A DNA stretch of 64,000 nt, taken from positions 70,120-134,119 of the forward strand of contig MNCI01011788.1 in NCBI GenBank assembly GCA_015680685.1, given 5' to 3'. A program made the translations under genes and the position numbers. Positions 24,844 to 34,971 of the stretch are shown here, one piece after another; position 1 is the first letter of the stretch, and each line of letters begins with the position of its first letter. The stretch is from Gnetum montanum (taxonomy: Eukaryota; Streptophyta; Gnetopsida; Gnetales; Gnetaceae). The notes below the pieces were generated by a model. The model had not been told where the DNA came from, searched no databases, and was given only the letters and a program-made list of their open reading frames with translations.

Positions 24844-25715
24844 TGATGAGCAATGAAGGTACCCCCTACACTCAACCATACAAATCACAACGCATTCACA
24901 TACAATTAAGTCAAATTCCAAGAACTCTATGTTCTTTAATACACTAGTAGTCTAGGCAGGGAACCTTGCCTTAAGGTCATTCATTGTCTTCCCAATTACA
25001 CTTGTGATGTACATGGTATGGTTAAGTGTAATTGAGGTATATGATTTTTATGGTTTTATAATTTTAGGGTTTGTGGTGTTAAAATATAAAGATAAGATGA
25101 TTTAATACTACTAAGATCTAATTAATTAACTAATGTCTAACTATTCCTAACATAAGCTCCCAGTCCCCACTTGTCGTACACGTCCTGAACCCACATACTG
25201 TTGGGATTACCAAGTGCTACGCTACTGGACAAACCAAGCAATAATGCTACTAGGGTTACCAAGCAAATCCATGTTTATGCTTGAAGAGGTCATACTTATG
25301 TGCTTAATCTATTTAGCTTAATTAATGTTGTAATTAATGAAAACAATGAACACATAAATAAATCATTAATTAATTCAAGTGCTGCAAGGTTTGGTCAAGA
25401 AACTCATCTTTATTACTGTTCACATTGGTGTGTTCAGGTACAACAGTGCTCAAATAAAGATCCGTACACTGTCTAACTCCTACAACGAGCACTTAGAGAA
25501 ATATTTTAACTCTTAAATAAACAAACTATAAGAGCTCTGCTACTATGACAAGGATTCTCTCTCATAAATACAGCTGTTGAGCTCGTATTTATAGTTTTTT
25601 CCCTAGGGCTACATCGATGGGGCCTTGTCAACATAGAAAACACTATGTCGATGCAGCCTCATCGACGAGGTTACATCAATGAGGGCCCATCGATGTGACT
25701 CTTTGACATTCATTA
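24844..25715 (-). repeat. 5' LTR of element A
   Basis: It begins TGATGAGC (24844) next to the PBS and ends in ACATTCATTA (25715), where the left LTR has ATTCATCA, so the terminal C has become T. The TATA box on the minus strand is at 25586-25594 (CTATAAATA). Motifs of the CATCGATG / GTCGATG type lie upstream of it at 25605-25700. Confidence 0.87.
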
Positions 25716-26951
25716 GTAGGAAATGATACAAAGATGATGGAATTGATCTATATATATATATATGAATCACCTTACTTCATGTGAATTTTTATAAACCAAC
25801 ATTACTTTTTCATTTATTATATTTTTATTTTTATAAAATTATTTTCTCATTTTCTCCTCCAAGCTCATACCCTTGAGATTCAAAGCCTCAACAAACAAAC
25901 TAAAATTCCAAATCAAAATTCATTTGAATCTATAATATTCATATCAATCATACTATGCATCAACAAGTTAAAATCATATTCAATCATCACTCAACATAGC
26001 CTTACAAAATTATAATGTTAAAGCTCAAGTGCAAACTAAGAATTTGATAAGTCAAGTACCATAGCTCTAATTCTCATGATAAGTCAAAACCAATATTTTT
26101 GAACATCTCAAATGTATTGGTAATATTAGATTCTATGTAAGAAATCATCCTAAGGTACTTCCTTAATAAAGCTATCTTATATGATATTTAATTACAATTT
26201 AAAATAAACTCAAAATTCAAGTTTAATAAAAAAATGTGATAAGGAGTATCACTTAAGTAAGGTTAGAAACCAAAATGCTTCATGAACAAAGTGTTATATA
26301 ATCATATGTTCATGATAAAGAATAAAATATGCATAGTTAGATACTTGTAAAAACATGATAATAGACAAAAAAAAACTTCTAAGGATAATTGAATTTCAAC
26401 ATTTAACCAAAAAATATATAAAAGATCTATGACTAAGGATCAATACCATTAATAACAAACAATACAAAACTTTGAAAAAAATATTTTAATAAGCAAATTG
26501 TATTTACTTAAGTATAACAAAAATATCAAAAATAATAACAATAACAGTAACAACATTAATATAATTTTACAATTTCATCTATGAAATTATAATTATCCTA
26601 GTAAAATACATTTATTAGTATTAAATAATTAAACAAATGCATTAAATTAAATAATTAAGCCTATGCAAAATTTTAGGGTATGACACTAATGAAAAATTTT
26701 GAGTAATTTGAAAAATAATTAATATATAATAAGGAACTAATAACTTATATGTTCAAACTATTTTAGTATCTATATATGTTCTTATGCATATTTAGTCTTC
26801 TAAATTATTTAGACTTGTTGCAAATCCTTTTAGGGTTTAGACCCAAATCCAATCTTCCATTTGAAAGCAATTTTACATTCAAAGAAGAAATGAATTTTAA
26901 ATTCAAATGTAGAATTTAATTTAAAACATATTTTGAATACATAATACTTTG
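25716..26951. other. AT-rich stretch without recognisable gene
   Basis: Stops occur in all frames and no transposon motif was recognised. It contains a short AT microsatellite near 25750-25766. It lies between element A and the solo LTR. Confidence 0.5.
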
Positions 26952-27863
26952 TGATGAGTGGCTAGATATTCCAACACTCCACTACACAAGATGAGTGCTC
27001 ACACACAACCAGATCATACTTTATGGATGGACAATGTAAGTATGCTAGTGGTTGATAATTGGTTCATGATCGTTCTCTTCTCACGTTGAGTTAGTAAAGT
27101 GTAAGTAGTATGGTTTAACTCACAATGAGGTATATGATATTATGATACTATAGGCTCAAATTACTCCTAAGTGTATTCATAATGAAGGGATGAGAATAAA
27201 ATCTAAATCTAAACAATAACTGAAATGTAAATTTATTCTATCCTATGACAACAAGCATCTATTCTTGGCTTTTTGTACACGTCCTAGGCTCATGTAATCG
27301 TTAGTGGAATTACCAAGTTCAGTAATAAGCAAATCAAGTGAAACCACTACTGTGTTAGCAAACAATTACACTTAACCCTTGAAACAAATCGTGCTTATTC
27401 TACCTTACTAATAAACATGAGAAAAGTAAAGTACTTAAGAAAGAGAAAGAACTAAACTAAAGTAAACATATTAAAGAAGTGAAAATTAAACTAAGGAAGG
27501 AAAATGACTAAGTAAACTAAAAAAACTAAGTGTAATGCTGCAATGGTGAGAAATAATCTCAATCTTTATTTCCAACCATGAATTGTGCCCAAGTACAATC
27601 CACTCGAACAAAGATTTCGTACAAATATTTGACACCACACTGTGGGCATTCACTCTATTGCTAAGTCTAAGTTATGAAAATAAACTATAAGAATTTTGCT
27701 AAGGGTGAAATGAAAGTTGTTTTGTTGATGTGACCAAGCATTGGTATTTATAGTGATGACTAAGATCGTCTACATCGCATCAATGAAGATGTATGCAAGG
27801 CTATGATGTCATAGATACGATATCGTAGATGTGATATTGTAGATACGATATTGTGACCTATTA
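26952..27863 (-). mobile_element. Solo LTR, diverged member of the same family
   Basis: It starts TGATGAGTGG like the other minus-orientation LTRs and shares internal landmarks such as 'tgtacacgtcct', 'ggaattaccaagt' and 'gctgcaatggtgag'. The minus-strand TATA is at 27745-27753. The U3 contains CGATATCG and related repeats at 27808-27860. No PBS lies to its left and no PPT or ORF2 to its right, so it is a solo LTR. The right end is placed at TTACA by analogy and is uncertain. I found no convincing target duplication. Confidence 0.7.
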
Positions 27864-29594
27864 CAAAAAGGTTTTATCTCTTTGAATCAATAATTTTTTA
27901 AAAAATACAAGTTTCTTTTTAAATCTTGTATATGATCAATTGTAGTAAAGGTTTTAATTTCTATAGATATATTTATTTCTAAAATGAGATGTTTTGCTTT
28001 ATATATTACAAACAAGTATGTAAGCTAAGTTATGAGATCAAAAAGATTTGGATGCAAGTAGTAATTAGATATAGTTCACAAATTTGACTTTGATTTAATT
28101 AGAAAATGGATTAAATAATTTTCTTTAGAATCATAATAATTGAAAACTATAAACTAGCTTAGTTATATTTTTATCATATTATCTGTGATTTGACCAAAAG
28201 AATCTTCTTTGTCAATGAGAAATAAGGTATTTATATCAAAACTTTTAGGACTTCTAAATGAAGAACAAGATTTGTGCATCCTACATCTTACATTCTTCCC
28301 TTTGACCAAAATTGTGTGCTTGTTAAATGTAAACCTAATAGAAGTAACAATAAAAACTTCTCTTTCTAATTCAAATTTTGAAATAGACTTAGGCTAGTAA
28401 AGGATGATATGAAAGATTGAAAATAGATAGCTATGTTTTTCCCTGCGAAATATGGTTTTGTAGGTGGTGCTCTACTATTTTCTTTATTCGAATTACATGG
28501 TAAGTATCATCATGGCTGAATTGCCACTTTTCTCGTAATAGTTCACATGAATTAGTCAAGTCATTCTAGCCCTCTAAGGCTCTATTCTTACCCATGGTAA
28601 AATTGTTCCAAATTTTAAATTTGAAAATAAGAATGAGAATTACTTTGTATTTTTTTTTTTTTGTTATGAATGAAATAGTATTTAATGTTATCAATAGGTT
28701 CCCTTTTGAGTGCTATAGATAGAATATTATTTAGTGTTATCAACATGCATTATGGATAAAATATTATTTAGCATTGCCAATTTCTTTCAAGTCTAAGTTT
28801 CTCTTCCTGTTGTTGCTCCTACCTCTTCCATCATTGCTACTTGCTACAGCTGGACACCAGTTCTAGAGTGAGTGGCCACCACACCACCAATGCCAGTGGA
28901 TCAGCTAAGAAGGCAATTACATGCAAGAGTGCAAAAATAAAAAGTAAACTAGACCCACATCAACACCAGCATCTCCACATACATCTTTTAAGTGTAGAGC
29001 TACTCGTTCCATGTTTTGGAGAATAATGAATTTTGGGAAATCTTTTTTTTTTTTCAATGTAACATGGTAAGGATAGACAAAGTGTAACATGTTGAAGTAA
29101 GGTTGTTTAGGCAACTGTCACTACCTAGGATCCAAACAAAGGGTTAACTATTCATAGAAACCTTGAATTCCTAGAATTCCTATTTGGATATAGCTAACTG
29201 TAATGGGATAAGTTGCACCAGTGGCAACAATAAATGGGCAAGATATAAGTAAGATTAGCATCCATTCTATCCACTTTTTTAGGTTACTTTGACAAAATTT
29301 CAATGGGTAGGTCATGTGATCTTCAAATTTATCCCTTTATACCCACAAATAATGAGAATTCATAATTTCAAACTCATTGATCACTTTTATGGAATTTACA
29401 AATCAATTTTTTACTAGACCAAAAATAATAATAATTAATATGAATTTTCAGAAGTATAAGACTTGTATCTTTTCTTTAACAAATAATTATTTACATTACA
29501 AAATCATTCTCTTGAGGTTTGCATAGATTACTTAGTGATAAGAGGGACATGGATAAAATACCCATTGAATATTTTTTGCTATGTTGAAAACTAA
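27864..29594. other. Stretch without recognisable gene
   Basis: No protein family was recognised. A patch at about 28190-28290 aligns by eye with about 40420-40520 ('agaatcttctttgt', 'aaggtattta', 'aagatttgt'), so it may be a third, shorter relative of the duplicated region. Homopolymer T runs occur near 28650 and 29040. Confidence 0.45.
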
Positions 29595-29915
29595 CTATAC
29601 TATTTGTTAAGATTACTCAAATAGGTAGTGATAGAACAAAAAAAGAAACATATGCAACTCATCTTCAAAGGCTACTAACCTACACAACCTACAAATGTAT
29701 TCTTTTCGAGGGAGTTAAATCCATCTTCCACTTTTAATTCTAAGATGATGAGGACTCAAGGGATGGTGACAACATTCTAATACTTGATATTAGAGTAACA
29801 CCTCAGAGATAGTGAGCTTATGCATATTAGATCTAATATGATGTAAATAAAATTATTTATTTCCTTCTATATTAAACCACATTTGTGATAAAACCTTCTG
29901 CTTAACTAGTTAGTG
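29595..29915 (-). mobile_element. LINE 3'-region fragment
   Basis: The reverse complement carries 'catcatcttagaatt' and 'gtggaagatggat', then 'catttgtaggttgtg', 'gaagatgagttgcat' and 'actacctatttga', matching the LINE at 6880-7010 and the module at 36990-37100. It corresponds to the Cys/His-rich end of LINE ORF2. It abuts the truncated 5' boundary of element E. Confidence 0.65.
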
Positions 29916-29917
29916 AA

Positions 29918-29938
29918 TAAACCCTAAACCCTAAATCC
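29918..29938. repeat. Short telomere-type motif (about two CCCTAAA copies)
   Basis: The sequence reads aaaccctaaaccctaaatcc, i.e. two plant telomere-type heptamers and a partial third. It lies exactly between the LINE fragment and the start of truncated element E, at a junction. Two copies can occur by chance. Confidence 0.6.
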
Positions 29939-29950
29939 CTCATAAAACTA

Positions 29951-30220
29951 TAACAAAAGGATAAGATGTCTTACTTGAACCCCACACATGTATCTAAACA
30001 AACAAGCTTTGAAATTTTATGGGAGGGGCCTTACATTAATCATAACAGCTTTCCACCTAGGGTCATGCCAATACACCAAACTAACAATCCATGTAAAAGA
30101 ATTGTGATCAACACCCAGCAATGTAAGCCTTTCCTTAAACCATCTGATAGGCTTGCAAGCTCAATCATTTGGATCTCCACCTTTCAACTTAGTTGTAGAG
30201 GAGACAGCCATTCATGCTAG
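29951..30220 (+). pseudogene. Integrase C-terminal remnant of element E
   Basis: An open stretch, 29966-30220, reads SYLNPTHVSKQTSFEILWEG then PYINHNSFPPRVMPIH. It aligns with the end of pol in element C (LYLNLMHEPQRTKVQILWE). The I-L-W-E-G-P-Y-I block matches the end of Gypsy integrases before ORF2. It is cut off from any upstream pol. Confidence 0.75.
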
Positions 30221-31600
30221 GATCTTATAAATTGCTCCTCAATTTTTCACCATTTCATTTTACACAATTTTTAGTACACTTTTCTCTTTCTTGAGTATTC
30301 TACAACTTTTTCTATGTTTTCCCTTATTTTGTTTGCATTTTTCTTATGAGTTTCTTTTCTTTCTTTATTGCTGCTAGGATTTTATGTGGTTGCAGTTGCT
30401 AATTGATGGTGGTTTGTACTTTACATTTTCTAGATTTCATTTTTGAATTTTGATGTTAGTGAATGAGACATTATTTCTTTTCATGTTAATAGGTAGTAAG
30501 TCCATGTCAACCACTGATCCACACAACTCTATGGTGTTCCTTTATTTTGAAAGTATGAGATCCCTTCTTAAAAAATAACTTATAATGAACTTGTGACCTT
30601 TGTAGTTTCCAAATGTGGAATGAATTAAATGGATAGAGAAGGATTTGACTTTAAGGGGATTTGACACATTTTGTACTTATCTACCCTCTAGGATGCATTA
30701 GCATATCCACAAATCCTTTACCATTCCTACGTCAACCAATAACATGAAGCTATGTCTTTTTATGATGTGGTTTCCATTTGATAAAAACACAAAAATAAAA
30801 CAATGGGAATTCAAAGCAAACCCCTCAAACTCAATAACAGGCTACAAGCATTGGTTATGGGGCTAGAAATATAAGTTACCCACACCTGAAGGCACCCCAC
30901 TAACTAAGGTCATTTTCACTTCTTGCTTCTCTTTTCTTCTTTCTTTGGAATGGAGATTGGTTTGTGGGAATACTCTTGTACCTTGGGGAATGGAATATTC
31001 TAATTGTGTCAATGCAAAGTCACTAGAAGTGATTAGTCTTAATTTGAACTAAGGATGGACATTATTAGGTTATCTTAACCACATATTTCACAAGGGACTT
31101 CATGTGACCATGATAAGGGACTTCATTCTACATGCTCGCATCCATCTCTACTCTCTATCAACCACCTCATTGCATTTTCTTATAATTGTTTCAATGTCTT
31201 TGTTTCAATATGGTTAAAATTCTTTGGTGGTTTCCTTGGGATTCAATTCTTAACTAACCACAACCATTAATCAACTATGGGATCCATAGACTCCTTAGTT
31301 TGAGGACATGTAAGGGCATTAAGGTCATGAGCCTGCTATGGGGAGGATCCACTTACATATCCCTTGCTTGGGAAGGTTAATTTCCTTATCCCTTAGATGT
31401 TTTTGCTTTTGACCCTTATGAATTTCATGTTGATTACATTCAATTTTTACTCCTTAAAAAATATTCTCCAAATTAAATCTCTGTTTTTGCATATTCTTGC
31501 CCTCTTCAAGCATTCCATCATGTTGTTGGATTTCCTGACTCCCTATGGACTTCAATTTTATGCAAAAAATCTTTATTTTTACTTCATTTTATAATGGTGA
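30221..31600 (+). other. Non-coding spacer of element E
   Basis: It aligns with the spacers of A, B and C, for example 'ggatccacttacatatccc' near 31345 in E and 'ggatccacttgcatcttc' near 58190 in C. No gene was seen. Confidence 0.6.
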
Positions 31601-31617
31601 AAATTTTGAACTATGGT

Positions 31618-31855
31618 TGCATCGACATGACCCCGTCAATATAGTGGGCTACATCAATGCATCCTCATCGATGGGACCCCATCAACGTAGCACAAAAAGT
31701 CTATATATACTGCAAAAACTTAGTGCAATTTTTTCCAACTTCTTTCAAACAAGAAAGGAGTTTTTGCTATTTTCAAAGTCTATAACCTTCCGTAGTCGAT
31801 AACTTTCACATCTCTTCTTGATTAATCTTGTTCTTTGTTCCTGTAGCTACCAAAG
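31618..31855 (+). promoter_or_regulatory. Internal U3-like promoter region upstream of ORF2, element E
   Basis: A run of GATG/ATCG-type motifs (gcatcgacatg, gtcaatatag, catcaatgcatc, catcgatggg, catcaacg; 31618-31689) is followed by TATATATAC at 31702-31710. A leader then ends in CTACCAAAG|GTGAGA (31855/31856). Motif type and spacing to TATA copy the U3 of the LTRs (compare 49740-49827). The promoter role is inferred. Confidence 0.5.
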
Positions 31856-32735
31856 GTGAGATTTACATCATGGGGGGCCACAAACCTTAGGTTTCTAAAT
31901 AAAAGGTTTTGAAATTTTTCTAACTCCAACAAGGTTTAATGAATAAAATAATATTATAAACCACTAACTCATGAAAATTATACCTTTCCAACTAACTCTC
32001 ATACTTATTGAAATTAAATAGTAATAAAATAATATTAAAATAATTAATCCACCATAATCACAACTTAGCCTAGGTGTAACTTATCAAAGAAAACAAGGTA
32101 TCAACCTATCTAATTTACACATCAAATGCTAATCTTTGGCTATGTTGNAGTGTTTGACTTTGAGATCCTCTCGAAGAGGTCCCATTGCATGGGTTTTTGC
32201 TACTTGCTCTTAGGATTGCTTTGGTTGTTGTTGACCCCTTCCTCTTCTAGGTTGCTTTTCCCTTGGTTGGAATGGTCCTTCCTCATGCAGGCATCTATCC
32301 CTTGGTATAGGTACCATTTGCAATCACAACATAGCCAAAGATTAGCATTTGATGTGTAANACTCTGTGGAGGCCATTGCTAAGGTCCTTGGGTTATCAAA
32401 TACTAGGGCAACATTTGCAAAAATATTGATGTAGGTAAACCCAAAAGCAAAAAAATAATGGGTCCAACGGTTCCATGGAGTTGACTGCAAGGAATACAAC
32501 ACAATCACTAAGGTAGAGAGGGCATGCATCAAAATCATAGCCTCTCATCTCAATCCAACATTGGGGCCAAGTAAAATCATAGCCTTCTCTACCCATGTGT
32601 ATGTTTCTCTAAGCGATAAATTTCTTTTCAATATCACACAACTCATCTATCTAGAGGTCAAGAAGTGATTCAAAGAGAATGAGTGTTGGAGAAAGGCACT
32701 TTCCTTCCTGTGCCTCATTCACAAACTATGCAAAA
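31856..32735 (+). other. Candidate ORF2 leader intron and rearranged ORF2 start, element E
   Basis: After the donor at 31856 the sequence follows element C up to 'gctaatctttggctatgttg', then meets an N at 32148. The next 212 bases are in reverse orientation relative to A and C, up to a second N at 32360. The ORF2 ATG of E therefore lies on the minus strand at 32317-32315. After 32360 the normal plus orientation resumes at 'gtggaggccattgctaagg', with roughly 200-300 bp missing relative to C. Confidence 0.6.
32115..32359. repeat. 33-bp perfect inverted repeat flanking an inverted segment, N at each end
   Basis: Arms 32115-32147 and 32327-32359 are exact reverse complements. N bases are at 32148 and 32360. 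Against A and C, the segment between is inverted. This could be a real micro-inversion with inverted duplication or an assembly error; see findings. Confidence 0.9.
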
Positions 32736-34735
32736 GAGGAGGTATAAACCACTATGTAAATGACATCCTTCATCATGCTTCTACTATATTTTGGGCAAAT
32801 ATGATGAAGGTTAAGATGCCTGCCAAGTTGCAAGAAGAGGAGCAACCACCACCACCACCTACTCATAAAGAAACAATGCCAAAGGCTCATGCTGCCATTA
32901 AGTACATGCAAAAGCTTTGTGAGCATCTCCTACAATAGTAGTAGGCTGGACTGAGTGATGGTGAATGCTTCATCAACTAACCAATATTGACCCATCTCAA
33001 TGAAGTAGCCAAAACCATTAGCTGGTTGGAGAAGACAGTGTCATTTTTTCTGCCTAAAGGATGCAAGTGCCTACAAGATCAAATCCTAATACCTGAGAAG
33101 TGACAATGTCCCTTTTAACATAACAATAGTTCCTAGAAATGTTTGGGAACATCATTACTTTCTCAGTGTGCCTGGAGGAGGACAAGGGGGCAACTGTCTT
33201 GATGATGTAGCACCAAGTATAGGAAACAGCGGTAGAGGTGGTGGCTAATAGAGTGGCAGAAGCACTCAATGCTCTTGCAGCCATCGTGCCAAATGTTGTT
33301 GCACTCAAGGACATGCAAACATCTACAAGATTAGTAAGTGAAAGCTTTAGTGTAGCCTAGCATGAAGAATTTTTGGATCAATTGGTAGAAACTAGGCAAC
33401 CACTTCTGGTGGTCTTTGACCTTTCAGATATCACTACCACCTAGTCAGCACAATTGGAAGGTAAGGGCAAGCTCCTCATTTCTAATGCCTAATTCAAGGT
33501 AGCCACATCAAAAAATCAATAATTGGTTATTGAGGCTTCAAAGTGGAGATCTTGTCTAGCTGATCCCACCATTCTTGGCTAGTCCATAACAAGAGATGAA
33601 GGTTATCTACAACTTCAAAATAAACTAAGAAAGGTCAAGAATTCAAAGAAGTTAGTGATCTTCGACCAGTCCTTAGCAACTGCCATTGCTTACAACACCA
33701 AAAAGGACTTGTCAAAGATCCACAAGGAGAATGTGTTTTTGATTAAAGATAATTATTTCCTACAAAATGTCAAGATCCAAAACGACTAAATGGTAGAATT
33801 CTTGTGATAGCAGTAGAAGTAGCTTGCCAAGTTGACCATGGACTTAAGGAGGTTGGCTACTAAAAATAGAAATCTCTCAATGAGGAGCTTTGTGCCCTTC
33901 ACCAGAAAATAACAACTAAGTTATCCACATAAAAGAACAAGGCCCTAAAATTTGAATGGATGAAAAATCATTAGAGGGACTAGGTTGGGCTCCTCAAGAA
34001 GGTGAATGAAAAAGAGATTCAACTAGTGAATGTAAAAGTAAATAAGACCCTCCAATAACTCCAACAAGTGATGTGTGGTAGCCCATCTTTAATGGAGTGA
34101 ATGCATACAAAAAGGCTGAAATCTACCTCAAGGAGTTGTAGATCAAAGAAATAACTAAGTACATGAAACTAGCTAACCTCTAATACCCAAACTTGGAAAT
34201 TCTAACTACTAGAAGGCCAAGATCAAAACTCAAAAAGTAAGTGATGAGCTTGTACCTCTTGTATGAGGCAAAGTTCAAGCATCACAAGGAAACGAAATAG
34301 AAGTTTGAAACAACTAATGCAAAGCTTTAAGTTCTCTACACACACTTCACAAACTAGTTATCCATTGCGAGGAACCTGGCCAAGAGAATGAATGACCACC
34401 AAGAGGTGAAAAATGCTATTAGAGCATTTAACATTGATTGCAAACAATTCACTACCTAGTTCATCAATGTTAAGGAGTTGTTCTCAACAATGCCCTATCC
34501 ATGGAATGTTCCCACACTAGCTCACATCAATGACATTGTGTGAACTATGTATGATCCCTAGTCTAAGGAGGAGAAGATGAAACCCTTACTAGATGCTTTT
34601 TGTCTTCCATGAGCAATAACAATTGTAGTAGAACAACCACAACTGCCATAGCCTCAACCTTAATGACCATGTGCACCAAAGGTAGAGGAAGGTCCTTTGG
34701 CATCTCAGAAGCCTCCACCTCCTGAGATCATTTGA
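32361..34735 (+). pseudogene. ORF2 of element E, broken
   Basis: Plus strand. The N-terminal block reads HGVDCKEYNTITKVERACIK, then SHLNPTLGPSKIIAFSTHVY, LIYLEVKK and ALSFLCLIHKLCKRGG, the same pattern as in A and C. Next come ASTIFWANMMKVKMPAKLQE and a Pro-rich QPPPPPTHKE. After that is a conserved GATVLMM-like block, and then a long coiled coil (about 33600-34500) with many Lys, Glu and Gln. It ends LASQKPPPPEII with a TGA at 34733-34735, matching the PPPP ends in A and D. Stops are mostly TAG and TAA at sites where C has CAG or CAA. Confidence 0.7.
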
Positions 34736-34959
34736 TTTTCTTCTCGTCTTCAACCATCAAAGGAATTCTAGTTGTCCATTTTTGTAAAGGTGTTCAATTT
34801 TTTTTTCATGAACACCTATTTTTATAAATATTATAAATCCACACACTTGGGCACTTAGCATTATTTTGAGTCAATTAGTTAGTCATTGGTTCCATACCTT
34901 TCCAAATTTTGTAACAAGCTTGTTTCGCCTTTTGTTCATTCAAGGATGAATTTCAATCA

Positions 34960-34971
34960 ATTGTGGTGATA
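34960..34971 (+). promoter_or_regulatory. Polypurine tract of element E, degraded
   Basis: It reads attgtggtgata just before the LTR start TGATAAAT. The family form is GTTGTGGGGGTA. Position and purine bias support the call. Confidence 0.55.

Larger units (their letters stand above)
12675..25715 (-). mobile_element. Element A: full-length, inactive Ty3/Gypsy (Athila/Tat-like) retrotransposon
   Basis: This 13-kb minus-strand element is bounded by two related LTRs. Reading right to left it has the 5' LTR (24844-25715), PBS (24824-24842), gag, protease, RT, RNase H, integrase, a spacer with a TATA box and candidate intron, ORF2 (16674-13812), PPT and the 3' LTR (12675-13570). The LTRs differ at roughly one position in eight over the first 250 bases, so the insertion is old. 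The 5-bp flanks are GTGGA (12670-12674) and GTAGG (25716-25720), only a partial match, so a target duplication is not proven. Every ORF carries stops or frameshifts, and RT lacks its catalytic motif. The extra ORF downstream of integrase and the tRNA-Asp-type PBS point to the Athila/Tat side of plant Gypsy elements. Confidence 0.88.

Noticed and set aside
12675-25715. Idea that element A is a retrovirus-like element with an envelope gene
   Set aside because: ORF2 has no signal peptide, membrane helix or envelope motif. It is a coiled-coil protein with a plant-transposon-type head.
12670-25720. Target duplication for element A (GTGGA / GTAGG)
   Set aside because: Only three of five positions match, so I do not claim it.
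26947-27884. Target duplication CTTTG for the solo LTR
   Set aside because: CTTTG occurs at 26947-26951 and again at 27880-27884, but the second is about 17 bases beyond the likely LTR end and the LTR end there does not fit.
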